NCBI GenBank assembly: GCA_015680685.1
Contig: MNCI01029396.1
Coordinates: 53,742-117,741 of the forward strand
Source of the DNA: Gnetum montanum
Lineage: Eukaryota; Streptophyta; Gnetopsida; Gnetales; Gnetaceae
Direction: 5' to 3'
Length of the DNA stretch: 64,000 bases
Shown: positions 34,054 through 45,650 of the stretch, piece by piece
How the letters are laid out: each line of letters begins with the position of its first letter
Position numbering within the stretch: the stretch's first letter is position 1
Notes under the pieces: model-generated
What the model was told of the DNA's origin: nothing
What the model saw: only the letters and a program-made list of their open reading frames with translations
Databases searched by the model: none
Made by a program: the position numbers and the translations under genes

Positions 34054-35179
34054 ATGGAAATAAATGGCAACATGTACAAATTTTGTGTAGATGGGCTTGT
34101 TAAATGGTATGTACCTTATCACAACCAAAAAAGGGTATTACAAGATGTACATGAAGGTCCATGTGGTGGCCACTATGCAAGGCGTAGAATAGTACTTAAA
34201 TTACTAATGGTAGGCTGCTTTTGGTCTACTCTATTCAGAGATGTGCACACCTTTATCCAATCATGTGAATGTTGCCAAAGAGATGGAGGAATTATGATTA
34301 GACATAAAGGACCACAACACTGGATACAATCATTTGAAACCTTTTGATACTTGGGAAATTAATTTCATGTGATCCATTCAACCAATGTCAAATGGAAAAG
34401 CATACATTATTGTGACTATGGATTATTTCACCATGTGGGTAGAGGTAGTAGCAGTAAAAGATTATATAGCAAAAAATGTTGCCAGGTTTTTGCAACAACA
34501 TGTAGTGAATTGATTTGGAGTACCTAGAATGCTAATTTTAGACAATGAAACCCACTTCACCAATGCTACCTTTAAGAAACTCATGCAACAACTTGGGGTC
34601 AACCATAAATTAACAACACCATATCATCCCTAAGCAAATGGCCAAGCTGAAGTTACTATCCATGAAATTACTAGAATACTTACTAGGATAATCAATAGGT
34701 TTAGACATGATTGGAGTACAAAATTAAATGATGCTCTATGGGCCTATAGGACATCCTAGAAATTTCCTATAGGGTACAACCCATATTATTTAATTTATGG
34801 AAAGTTACTAACACTTCCAATCCAAGCAGAGCTTCACACTTAAGCTATTGCTAGTGAACTTGACTTTGATTTGAGTTTAGCACAAAAGGAACATCTAATG
34901 AATATGAATATTTTAGATGAAAGTATAAAATTAGCACTTATTGGTAGTGAAGTTCACAAGCACTATTCCAAACATAGGCATAATTTGTGGATAAGAAATG
35001 TAACCATACAACCAAGTGACAAATTCCTCTATTACAATCCTAGCAATTTATCCCCAAAGGATAAATTTCATATACTTTGGGAGGGACCATACATAGTACA
35101 CACCACTTATCCATCTGGTTCCATACATATTCATCACCTATCTAGCCCACATAAGATTATTTTTGTCAACATCCAATAA
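34054..35179 (+). pseudogene. Integrase of RT-4, decayed
   Basis: Zinc-binding domain: VHEGPCGGHYARRRI ... SCECCQ (34150-34275), with one His and both Cys visible. Catalytic core: first Asp changed (WEINFM, expected WDIDFM), second Asp kept (LDNETHF), [10 protein letters not shown] with TAA for Gln and the Glu kept. A TAG replaces Trp in RTS*KFPIG. C-terminal: FHILWEGPYIVH, the GPY/F-type module, then the frame stops at 35179. It would join element DNA to chromosomal DNA if intact. Confidence 0.85.
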
Positions 35180-36139
35180 GTCAAACCATACTATGAGTAC
35201 TCAAAGAAATCTACCCAACCTATTCACCAATCTTCTACTTATTGTATCTTCCATTTTCTTGATCTTCATTATAGTCACGGGGATGTTTGTTTACAACCAT
35301 AGGTACTTTACTAATTTTTCTATTTTCTTTATTTTACAATTCTTTTCATTTTTCACATTCTTTTACATTTTTCTCTTTCTTTTAAACTTTCATATTTCTT
35401 CAATTTTTCACATCTTTAATATTTTTTATTCTTTATACTTTTTCATAATTTTTTACCATTTTTCCATTTCTTTTATACTATATTTTAAAACCCTTTGTAA
35501 ATAATTTTTGATCATTAATAAAACACATTTAAATAAAGGCAATATGTAGCCCAATAAAGTAAAAATTTCTCTATGACATCAAGTAATAAAAGATTGATTA
35601 TTTGCATAGCGAGCCCACATCATCCATCCATACATTCCATTAATAAGAGGTTCTTACTATGGCCATAATGATATTATTTCCATTATCAAACTAACAATAA
35701 ACTTGTGATCATTATGCCTAGACAAATAAGTGAAGAACCAAGTGGAATGAAAAGGATGTGACATCAAGGGGACTTGTGGATTCTTTTTGGATTATTATTA
35801 CATGATCTATTACTAAGGTAGTATTATATCCTTCTAGATCTAATTAAAATGGAAGTAAGAGTAAAATAAGTGCTACCTTACAAAGCTTGACACAATTAAC
35901 AAATAAAAGAGCATAGAATAAATTTTTGGGGCTCCCACTAGAAAGACATGTTACCCATGCCTGAAGATAGGCAACTTCTCAAAAATGTAAAAAATAAAAA
36001 TAAAGTACGATGAATAAACTCCTCCCTTGGAAAATACGTCATGTGGCAATACTCCTTATGACATTGATAGTCTTATGATTATGATTCCACAAGAAGAAAC
36101 AATGTGATGTCACTGGAATGTGGTCTGGACTTGGTTTAA
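35180..36139 (+). other. 3' non-coding region of RT-4
   Basis: Pyrimidine-rich tract at 35290-35510 whose chance translation is F/I/S-rich, then AT-rich DNA, one 30-bp motif copy at 35941-35970, and a terminal segment (36100-36145) that matches the corresponding end of RT-5 (51993-52034), both ending in ATCTTGGAC. The 35163-35504 open frame begins with LFTNLLLIVSSIFLIFIIV, which could pass for a membrane segment, but low-complexity origin is the simpler explanation. Confidence 0.55.
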
Positions 36140-36686
36140 ATCTTGGACTTGGCTTACTTAGCATAATGTTTACTATTTTCCTAGTTTAATGGTTTACTTT
36201 TCTAAGTGTTTTACTTTCACTATAAATAGTAATATGAATGAGTATAACTAATTTTGAGCACTTAAGTGTAATTTTTTGGTAACCTAGTAATGTTATTTCT
36301 TGGTACGTCTAGTAGCATAGTGCTTGGTAGCCCAATAATGCTTACATGAAGTCCAAGGTATGTACAACAAATCAAAAATAGATACTCATCACATTAGGCT
36401 AGAATAGACTTGTTTACTTGTTATCACTTAGACTTAGAAGTTACTTTTATCTCCATTATGGTTACACTTAGATGTAATTTAGGCCAAACAACATCTGTCA
36501 TCATATCCCTCATTACAAGCTAAACCATACACTTAGACCTTACTAGCATGAGGTGGAAGAACAACGATAATGAAATTAACTAAATTACTAGCATAACAAA
36601 ATTTTCTATACGTGAATTACGATTTGGTTACATGTAAAAACTCATAACTTGTATGGTTGGGTGTTCGGTTTCTCCACCACTCATCA
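36140..36686 (+). repeat. LTR between RT-4 and RT-5 (3' part clear, 5' boundary unresolved)
   Basis: From about 36160 it aligns with 29040-29463 of the RT-4 5' LTR (GAGTATAACTAATTTTGAGC with GGGTACAACTAATCTTGAGC) and ends CCACTCATCA at 36686, one base before a primer site. TATA-like CACTATAAATAG at about 36217. Upstream of 36160 it does not match the U3 of 28729. It may be the RT-4 3' LTR, the RT-5 5' LTR, or one LTR shared after recombination. Confidence 0.6.
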
Positions 36687-36687
36687 T

Positions 36688-36705
36688 TAGCACCATTGCC
36701 GAGGA
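36688..36705 (+). promoter_or_regulatory. Primer-binding site of RT-5 (tRNA-Asp type)
   Basis: TAGCACCATTGCCGAGGA, one base after the LTR end; differs from TGGCGCCGTTGCCGGGGA only by four G-to-A changes. Confidence 0.8.
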
Positions 36706-36829
36706 TAGTCAATGTGTGCTAAGTAATTGATTTTAAAAAGTACGTTGTATTAGGAATTCAAAGTAAAAATTTATAATCCTTAACTAAATTTAAATAAACA
36801 CACACTTAACAAGCATTACCATTTTAAAT

Positions 36830-39405
36830 ATGGCTTCACTTAAAGATAAATCACCACTTTCCAAAGAACTACAAAGAGGCAATGACTAAACTAGTGATAA
36901 AGAAGACTAGGGGATACCTATGCAAACTAGAATCACATACACTAATATTGATTCTTATTATCCAAAATTTACTTTCATCTTTCATCAAGATAGTAAAATG
37001 AGGTGTAGATACATATAGGGAAATATAGTCCTACCTTCAAAGCATTCAACATTGAGCATGCTTCACACTGCCTTGAAGGGGATGAATCTAAACTAGGTAT
37101 AGGAGAGGTACCATGTAATGAAGCACATGATAAGACCCTACCAACCCACAAAGGAACAAATTAAAAGAGATTCTTCCATGGAAATTAAGCATATACATAA
37201 CAAGGGAAAGTAGGTTAACACCATTTATCCTAGAAGAACTCAATGGTAATGAATTTATTCTAGAACCTATCATGAGGATCCTTCTCAAACATCTATTATC
37301 TACCTTTAAGAACCTATCAAAGTTCAATTACATTACACCCTAGAAAATACCTCTAGAAGGGAGGTAATAGATTGCAAGTACAAGAAAAGCTCATGGCCAA
37401 GAGTTTCTGTTGAATCCTACAAGGAGGAATACTAGAGTCATTGACGCAGGATAAGTTGACATCGTTCTCCTACTACATCATCTTCATCCTCATGATTGTT
37501 GATGGACTCTGGTAGGAGGAGACAAAGGTATGAAGACCATAACATGGAAGAATGAAGAGCTCATTATCATTATGACCATTACCCAAGACATTCTTATGAG
37601 GAAGATAGAGACCATAAACCAAGAAGGCATAAGGATCAAAGAGAGGATCAAGAAAGGTATGAGTACCAAAAAGGGCACCACTACAACAGAGCTCACAAAC
37701 CCAATCACTATGATGAATCCTTGTTGACAACCCATAGTATGATCAATATCTATAAAGCTATCTATATACCAACCAAGCATGTAATGGACAACCACATCAA
37801 GTGGCTAGACATGATAACATGTCTAGATTTGAGGGTGGTTACAATGCTAATCCTCAACACTACTTTCAAGCATTTCACAATGCTTGCACCCTAAAAAACA
37901 TCAAAATTGACTGGAAAAAATTGAATTTGTTCCCTAGGAAACTTATGAAAGAATCTGAAAACTAGTAATGATCACTTGAACTAGAATTGATCAAGAGATG
38001 GATTAGCATGCTAAAACTTTTCAATGATAAATATCAACCTTATTCCTAGGTGTACAATATAAGAAAATAGATTCAAGGATGAAAAAAGGAACTCATGAAT
38101 CCCTTGATATGGTAATGGGTCGGTATTATTAATTATTGCATAGGTTCCCATGCTATGAATTTTCTCCACAAGAGAAATTGAGGCACATTGTTAATGGGCT
38201 TGAAAAGAAGACTAGGAAGATCCTTGGGGTTTATGCCTAAGGTTAGTTATCTGAAATGTCTACCCATCAAATACAAAGATTAATTGATCAAGTGTCCAAG
38301 GAAAAGGATGAACTAAGGAAAAGAGAATTAGCAGAGGAATACAACAGAGATCCACACATCAGAACAAGGGATGTAAGATTTTGTGATCCACAAGAAGAAG
38401 AGACCTTGGATCAAGTAAATTAGAAAAAGACTCTACCCATTTAGAAATCTATCACTAACATAGTAGCTAAGGTGGGATTCAATTGATGAGAATTTTGCAA
38501 TAGATTTATAAATTGTAGAGAAATGAACTGAGAAAGCCTTAAACAAAGGCAAGGACAGAAAGAAGAAGAGAGGCTTTGAATGGAATGGAAAAGTAGCTTT
38601 AGTGGACAAATGTTTAAAAACAATCTTCAAAGATGAGGAAGGATGTGTGTATGCTAATAAGAACATCCCAAAGGATTCTGTCTTGTAATGATGCACTTAT
38701 AAGAAGCAAGGGTATATGAACTTAACCCCAATTATATCAAGAAATAGATGTCCAAATGGTTGCCTTACCCTCAAGGTGACTATAGCAAGTCTTCCAACCC
38801 ATGTACTATCGTAGTGGAGCATATGCACAACCACAAGAGAAATATTATCAGTAGTAGCAATAACCCTAATCATGGGCTATGCCACCACCATGCAAACAGT
38901 ATCCATATTAGTAGCCAAACCCATATGGATATAATGTACAATGTAAAATATCTTTGGGAAATGTAGAGATTCAAGCTCCATAATATTATCTAGCCAAATA
39001 TCATAGACCAACATCACCAAGGACATACTCAACCTCATATGTGCATCCACAAGTAGTTCGTTCCTCAAATCAATATCCTAATCCCTTACCACCAGTACCA
39101 CTTCCTGTAATTCAAGGGAAACTAGTGTCTCAATCACAATAGAAAAGTGCAACTAGGGCAATGAATATACAAATAGAGGATCTTACTAGAAACACTAAGG
39201 GCCAATTGAAGAAACTTCCCTTCTTTAGAACAAGTCCAAGAAGGGCTAGTAGAGTTAGAACTTTATTACAACAAGATTCTTCTATGATAGATCCTCCTAC
39301 CAACATCATGCTTCCATAAAAATTGGCTCAAAAAGTAAAAACTATCATGCTAATAGAGATAGTATCAGATTGGATCAATGTGGAAACACTTCCTAGGAAA
39401 AGAAT
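36830..39405 (+). pseudogene. gag of RT-5, truncated by the RT-6 insertion
   Basis: ATG at 36830 (MASLKDKS). Conserved pieces: FHQDSKMRCRYI, GNIVLPSKH, FEGGYNANPQH (near 37830), KLNLFPRKLMKES, HRFPCYEFSPQEKLRHIVNG (near 38140), HQIQRLIDQVSKEKDELRK (38265-38325), and the Q/P/Y-rich C-terminus around 38760-38950. It runs into the RT-6 insertion at 39405 and its reading continues at 50216. Several stops and frameshifts. Confidence 0.75.
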
Positions 39406-40281
39406 TAATAAGTTGTAGTTTTTTTTGTTGCATCAACGAGGTGTCATCAACACATCGTATCATACATTGATGAGGCCCTATTGACAAAGTGTCTATATTT
39501 GACTATAAATACATGCCCACTAGCCACATTTAACAACTAAGATTTAGTAGCAACAAAGCTCTTGTAATTTGTTTATTTGAAAGTTAGAATTTTTCTCCCG
39601 AGTGCTCATAGTAGGTGTCATTGAGTGTATGGATTTTTATTTGAGCATTGTTGTACCTAAGCATGATAGTGTGTGCGGTAATAAAGATGAACTTTCTAAT
39701 AAATCATGTAGCATTCTAGATATATTAAATATTTTATTTATGCATTTAATATTTTTAATTATTTATTAAATGTTTCCAATTATCTATTAAATGTTTTCTA
39801 GTAATTAAGTTAATGAAGAAATTAAGTAAGATATATTAAACACATAAGTACAACCGCTTTGAGTGTAACACATATTTGCTTGGTAATCCTAGTAGCATTA
39901 TTGCTTGGTACACCCTGCTTGGTAATCCAAAAGTGAATATGTGCCTAATCTATAGAAAGTGGGACTGGATGCTTATTTTAGAACTATTTAGAAACTAGTT
40001 AATTAGTTAATTTGAATTAGTTAATCCAATGAATTTTATCTCCCTCTGAATAGAAAACCATAAAACATAAAATGATAAAAATAAAATGCCTAAATTACAC
40101 TTAACCATACTAAGGTATGTCACAAGTGTAATTGGGAAGACAACGATTGACCTTAAGGAAAGATTCACTTTCTAGAAGACTAATGCACCATAAACGATAA
40201 ATTCCATGGAATTTGATCGAATCACATGTGAATGCTTTGTGATTTGTATGCTTGGATGTAGGGGTACCTTTCCACTCATCA
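39406..40281 (+). repeat. 5' LTR of RT-6
   Basis: 876 bp. It starts TAATAAGTTGTAG (a TG-to-TA decayed start, compare TGATGAGTTGTAG at 12881 minus) and ends CCACTCATCA. TATA ACTATAAATA at 39502-39511. GCTTGGTA repeated words at 39885-39935. Target duplicate AGAAT just upstream. Confidence 0.88.
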
Positions 40282-40282
40282 T

Positions 40283-40300
40283 TGGCACTGTTGCTAGGGA
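40283..40300 (+). promoter_or_regulatory. Primer-binding site of RT-6 (tRNA-Asp type)
   Basis: TGGCACTGTTGCTAGGGA; every difference from TGGCGCCGTTGCCGGGGA is C to T or G to A. Confidence 0.82.
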
Positions 40301-40433
40301 CTTTATTCGTTGAAACATGTGCTATTTAGAATTAGTAAATATTATTTATATCATTGGATGAACTTAAGGTCAATATCACTCTCAACGACATATAAACTAC
40401 TAAGCACACTGATAAATTTATTTGTTTTGAAAA

Positions 40434-42900
40434 ATGTCTTCTTCTTCCCATAGACATGAAGATGTCAAACTCCTGATTCCATAGGAGTGCAAAGTGGTAT
40501 ATACTCATCCAGATGAGTATGTACCAAACTTCACCTTCATCCTACATTGGGATGAATAGTTGTGATGGAATGATATGGAGGGCAACATCATCTTGCCCCC
40601 TGATCGATCTATGCCTGGGATGCTATTTCAAACCCTTAATAAGTTGGTCATTGTAGATCTTCCCAAAGAATACATTGTGACTGGCTTTGACACTCAAAAC
40701 TACTATCCCACTGAGACACAACACAAGCAAGATTAATGTTATGAGAAACTCCATGAGGCTATGATGGAGAAACATTTCATTAATCCCTTGTTCCCACTAG
40801 ATCAAGATGAAAATGAGAATCCTCCCTTTGAACATTCTCAACATGAAGATTCTCCATCCCCTCTTATTAATAATAAGGGTATGACCATGAACCTACAATC
40901 CACGATTTATAAAATAAGTTTAGGAAAGAGTAATAGCCAAGGTAGGGACTTGGGCAAACATCACAATAGCAAGGGATCTAAGGATGGTGGTCATAATGAG
41001 TGAAAAAGTGATTATAGATACCATGGTGGTAGTGGTTTTCCACCTTCCTCTTCATCCTCTTCATCGAATTTTGAACATTCCTCTTCATCTAATGATTCTC
41101 ATAGAAGCTACCATCAAAATAATTGTGATGAAGGTGATCAATGATATAAAAATGATTATGAAGGCCACCAAGATTGAAGGGATGGCTGAGACCATCATTG
41201 ATGTAGTGATGATGATGAACCTATGTTGGCAACATGCTCAACATTGTAGAGGTAGTTAGAATTCCAACCATGCATAGGAAAGATAGTTGGATCAAGAACT
41301 TAGACATGAATAATATACCAAGGTTTGAGGGGGATACAACTTTGATCTACAGACACATCTATAGGCTTTCCATGATGCCTATGCCTTACAAAACATAGAA
41401 AATGAATGGCAAAAACTCAAGCTCTTCCCTAGGAAACTCATAAAGGAAGCTAAAAATTGGTACTAGTCCATAGAGCCAAAATTCATTCTCCAATAAAGAA
41501 CCATGTTAGAGCTATTTAATGATAAACACCAAATGTACTCCAGAGTGTCTAATTTGAGAAGGTAAATCCAAGGTTGGAAATAGGGAACACATGAACCCTT
41601 GGATTCCACCATGAATAAATACTATTCACTCTTACACCAATGCCCTAGCCATGGTTATTCTCAGAGGGAACAACTTCATCACATCATAGATGGGCTTAAA
41701 GTAGAAACTAGAAGAACCCTTGTAGTGTATGCTCAAGGAAGACTATCTAAACTGAGAGCTCATCAAATCCAAAGGCTAATTGAGCAAGTAGCAAAATAAT
41801 AAGGTGAGCTATGAAAATGGGAAAGTATGAAAGAGTATAATAGGGATCCTTCCATTAGGAAATGGAAGGCTCAATTTCGTGATGAGGAGAAGTCATCCCT
41901 CGATGAAGTGGTGAATAGGTAAACCTTGCCCATCCAAAAATTTGTTTATGATATTTTAGCGAAGGTTGATAAAGTATGGGACTCTTTGGATGAAAAATTT
42001 TAAACTACTATGAAGATCACTGAAGAATCCAAAGATAAAAATAGTGATCACAACTATATGAGGCAAGAGGAAGCTAAATGTGCCTACCAAAGAGGTAATG
42101 GCAAAGCTACAGCCATAGAGGAAGTTATGGAAACCAACTCTGATGATTTAACTGATTGTGATATTTTTTAATACAAACATCCAGAAGGTTTTTTCCTTAT
42201 GGTGTCACACTTATAAGAGTCTAGGGTGTATGCATTAAATCCTCTACTAGCACATAGGAAATCACTTAGATTATTGCCTTATCCTCAAGGTAATCTAAGG
42301 CAGTTCCACCAACAACAACAAACTTACTATCCAAGTGGAGCTCCTCTATAACCTTTTGAACAATACCAATAGTGGTACCAACCATAATCATGGGGAATGC
42401 CACTACCAGGGTAGCAATATTCTTATAGGAAACCAGATTCATATGAATACTATGTTTAGAAAATCATCTCTCTAAGAAGTTCTACAAGTCATAACTCATT
42501 TCAACATCATTATTACCCTATGGAGTACCATCAAACACATTCACCATCTACTTGAGGGGAAATCCCATATCCATACCACTATCTACATCCTTCTGCACAC
42601 ACACCTCTACCTTCAACCTAATTACCTCTTACTCCATCCATGCAGGGTGAGATTCCTCCACAACTACAACAAAAAAATGTTATAAGGGTTGTACATTCAC
42701 AACCATCTTTCCATCCATTTGGTTTAGATAATCGATCTAGAAGAACACCCTTCTTTTGACCTAGCAGTCCTCTCCAGCCCTCACAAGCTAGTATAGCTAA
42801 TCATCGGCATCCCCAATCCTTCATCCTCTACAACAAATACTTTTGAATGCCCTTCAAATCAAGTAGCACCTCTAGTTCACATTATAATGCTAACTCATGT
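40434..42900 (+). pseudogene. gag of RT-6, decayed
   Basis: ATG at 40434 (MSSSSHRHED). Pieces in order: YTHPDEYVPNFTFILHWDE, GNIILPPDRS, IPRFEG (near 41320), ENEWQKLKLFPRKLIKEAKNW, a 66-codon open piece at 41599-41799 (MDSTMNKYYSLLHQCPSHGY, VETRRTLVVYAQGRLSKLRAH, QRLIEQVAK), then the Q/P/Y-rich tail near 42290-42450. It gives the plan of the region broken by the misplaced contig in RT-1. Stops throughout. Confidence 0.8.
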
Positions 42901-42929
42901 TATTTTTGACTAGATCAAGGCTGGTAATC

Positions 42930-43995
42930 TTTCCATAAAAAGATATAACCTAGGAAGTCCACTCATTTACCTGTAGATTACTAGACATGAGCCATGTAAG
43001 GCTCTTTTCAACTCTGGTTCCAAAGTTAATCTCATCTCCCATGACATGTATAAGTCCTAGAACCTACCACCTCTTAAGAAGAGCAACATTTATCTAGAAT
43101 TGATAGATCAATTAATTACTATCTCTCTAGGATTAGTCGAGAACATTGTTACCACACCCATGTCCAATGGAAAGACATATATCATCGTAGTAGTCAACTA
43201 CAACACAAAATGAGTAGAGGTAGAAGATGTTATTGATTGTACATCATCCACCACTATTAGATTTATACAAAAAAATATTGTAAATAGGTTTGGGATGCCA
43301 CATTTACTAAATTCTGACAATGAAACTCATTTCACAAGTTCCACTTTTATAAAGTTGATGCAACGCTTGAAGGTTAAACATAAATTAACAACACCCTCCC
43401 ATCCCTAAGCCAATGGTTAAGTACAGGTAACCAAGTAGGAGATCACAAAAATATTAACATGAACTATTAGCAAATATATGAAATATTGGAGTACAAAACT
43501 TAATGATGCCCTTTGGGCTTACCGCTCAACATAGAAACTTCCTATTGGCTATTCTCCCTATGAGTTGGTGTACAGAAAACTTCCAATTTTCCTAATTCAA
43601 TCCAAGATTTATATACTCTCAACAACTTGTGATCTAAATCTTGACCTAAGTCTAGACTAGAAGGAAACATTGATCAACTTGAATGTGCTAGATGAAAATC
43701 GATTAGCAGTCCTATCTTTGAATGAGTAGCACAAGGAATTCAGTAAGAAACATCATGACCTCCAAATAAGAAAAGTAAAACTTCAACTAGGAGATAAGGT
43801 TCTCTATTGGAACCCCACACATGTACCTCAAAAGGAAAAATTTCAAACATTATGGGAGAGACCTTATATAATTGATCAAACCTTTTCCTCTAGGGCCATG
43901 TTGATCTACAAACCTAATAGCCCAAATAAGAAGAAGTTGGTCAATATCCAACAAGTAAAACCTTTCCTCAAACCAAGACAAGCTAGTGTAACTAC
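42930..43995 (+). pseudogene. Protease-integrase remnant of RT-6 with RT and RNase H deleted
   Basis: Protease: HEPCKALFNSGSKVNLIS, where the catalytic Asp of D(S/L)G is Asn, followed by SNIYLELIDQLITISLGLVE. At about 43158 the reading passes straight to the integrase core MSNGKTYIIVVVNYNTK; all RT and RNase H and the zinc-binding part of integrase are absent. Core: SDNETHF (second Asp kept), HP*ANG*VQVT (Gln to stop, catalytic Glu to Gln), RST*KLPIG. C-terminal: FQTLWERPYII and VNIQQVKPF. The two parts match the RT-1 and RT-4 domains on either side, so this is an internal deletion. Confidence 0.85.
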
Positions 43996-45640
43996 CACCT
44001 TGATGGATGAATAGCCACATTCCATTTTTTGGATCTTCTCCTTCCAACTCAGTTATGGGGGAAATGGCCATATGTGCTAACAATCCATATGACTTCTTAG
44101 TTTTTCTACATTTTTTTTCACACTTTTAGTTTTACATGTTATTTATTTTACAATTTTTTAATTTTTAGATTTTTCTAATTTTACACCATTGTTAGTACCT
44201 TTGAACCTTTCTTGAGTATTTTCACTTTCTTATATATTTTGTTTTGTTCAAGTGTGATATTTCCTTATTTTTGCTAATAAAATTTCTTTAGTGTCACAAT
44301 GCATAATGTCATTATTGCTATTTACTAATGATGGTTTGTGCTTAATGTTGTGATTGTCAATGTCTAGTTTCTATTTTTGAATTTTTATGTCTAATGACTT
44401 TGACATGGTTTATTTTTTATGGAATAGCTAGTGAGTCCATTTTATTTTCCCATCTGATAAACTCTATGATTTTTCTTATTCTAGAAATTTGAGGTCCCTT
44501 CTATTAAAGAAACTTTTAATCAATCAATGACCTTGGTAGCCTGAAAATTAGGAAGGATTCAAAGGTTTGGAAAGGGTGTGACTTCAAGGGGAATCAACAC
44601 TCTTTGTACTCTTCTACTTGCTTGAGTGCTTGAGTGTTTTTCATGGACTTCTTACTATTCCATTTCAACCATTGATAGGAAGTAAAATAAATTTCTTGCA
44701 TGGTGTGGTTTCCATTTTAAAAAAATGATGAAAATTAAAAGCACAACCATTAGACACAATAAAAAAATAATTCCTTACATGGTGTGGTTCCCATTTCAAA
44801 AAAATGAATGATGGGAATTCAAAGCACATCCCTTGGTCAAATAAATAAGCTACAAGCACTAGTTATGTGACTAGATAGACATGCACCTATACCTGAAAGT
44901 CCCATATAACTAAAGCCCTCTCTTAGTTCCTACTTCTCTCTTTTCTTCTTCTTTGGAATAGTGGTTGTCTTGTGGAAGCACTCTCATTTCTCTTGTGGAT
45001 GGATGGGGCTTAGGGTGGTGATGCAAAGTCACTAAAAGTGCATGGTTTTGGTCTAGACTAATGATGGATCTTCCTAGGACATTTTAACACAAATTCCACA
45101 AGGAACTTCTTATGATCTCAATTTTGAACTCCATTCCATATTCTCTATCATCCATCCAAGCTTCCATAACTCACCTTGCTTACAAGTTCTATTTTATGCT
45201 CTATGTCTTGGTTTGATGTGTTTGAATTCTTAGATAGATTCCTTTTAGTTGGTTCTTAACTTTTCATGATCCTTAATTGACTATGGAGCCCATGGACTCC
45301 TTAGTTGAGATTATGCAAGGGCAACAAGGGCATGAGCTTGATATAGGGAGGACACACTTACATAGTTCTTAGTTTGGTTAGTTAAGGTTCCTTACCTTTG
45401 ACATTGCCACAATCCTATCTTCTGCATATTCCATTATGTATTCCACTTAGTGCTCCTTAACCTTTTATTTCATTCATCCCCCAAATCATTTTTCTCCATT
45501 TTTTCAAATTTATGAGCTGCAACATCCTTGTCTCATGTTTTCATACTATTCTTGGCCTTTTGAGGTTTCATGTAACCCTAATTTCATTAAAAAATTCTTT
45601 GCATCTTGCAGGTTTGACCAAATTCAATGGTCATCTATGG
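43996..45640 (+). other. Spacer between pol and ORF2 in RT-6
   Basis: Starts with the purine tract GTTATGGGGGAAATGG (44053-44068), then a T-rich tract (44090-44300). Two degenerate copies of TGGTGTGGTTYCCATTT plus AAAAAAATGATG lie at 44700-44730 and 44779-44810. The GGGCAACAAGGGCATGAG block at 45320 has counterparts in RT-1 (about 4700, minus) and RT-7 (52300). No protein recognised. Confidence 0.5.
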
Positions 45641-45650
45641 TGTTCAATAG

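Larger units (their letters stand above)
28729..36100 (+). mobile_element. RT-4: decayed Ty3/gypsy gag-pol element
   Basis: Plus-strand order: LTR, Asp-type primer site, gag, protease position (lost in an N), RT, RNase H, integrase, pyrimidine tract, one copy of the 30-bp motif, then an LTR-like segment at about 36140-36686. It lacks the ORF2 module of RT-1 and RT-6. Stops occur throughout; two in integrase (HP*ANG and a TAG before K.PIG) are shared with RT-6. Ns at 29377 (LTR) and 32149 (protease) mark assembly joins. The 3' boundary is uncertain because the LTR there is directly followed by another element's primer site and gag. Confidence 0.75.

Noticed and set aside
37473-37795. Hydrophobic minus-strand frames opposite RT-5 gag
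   Set aside because: Antisense shadow of the charged, histidine-rich gag linker; translation of the opposite strand of such DNA is hydrophobic by composition.
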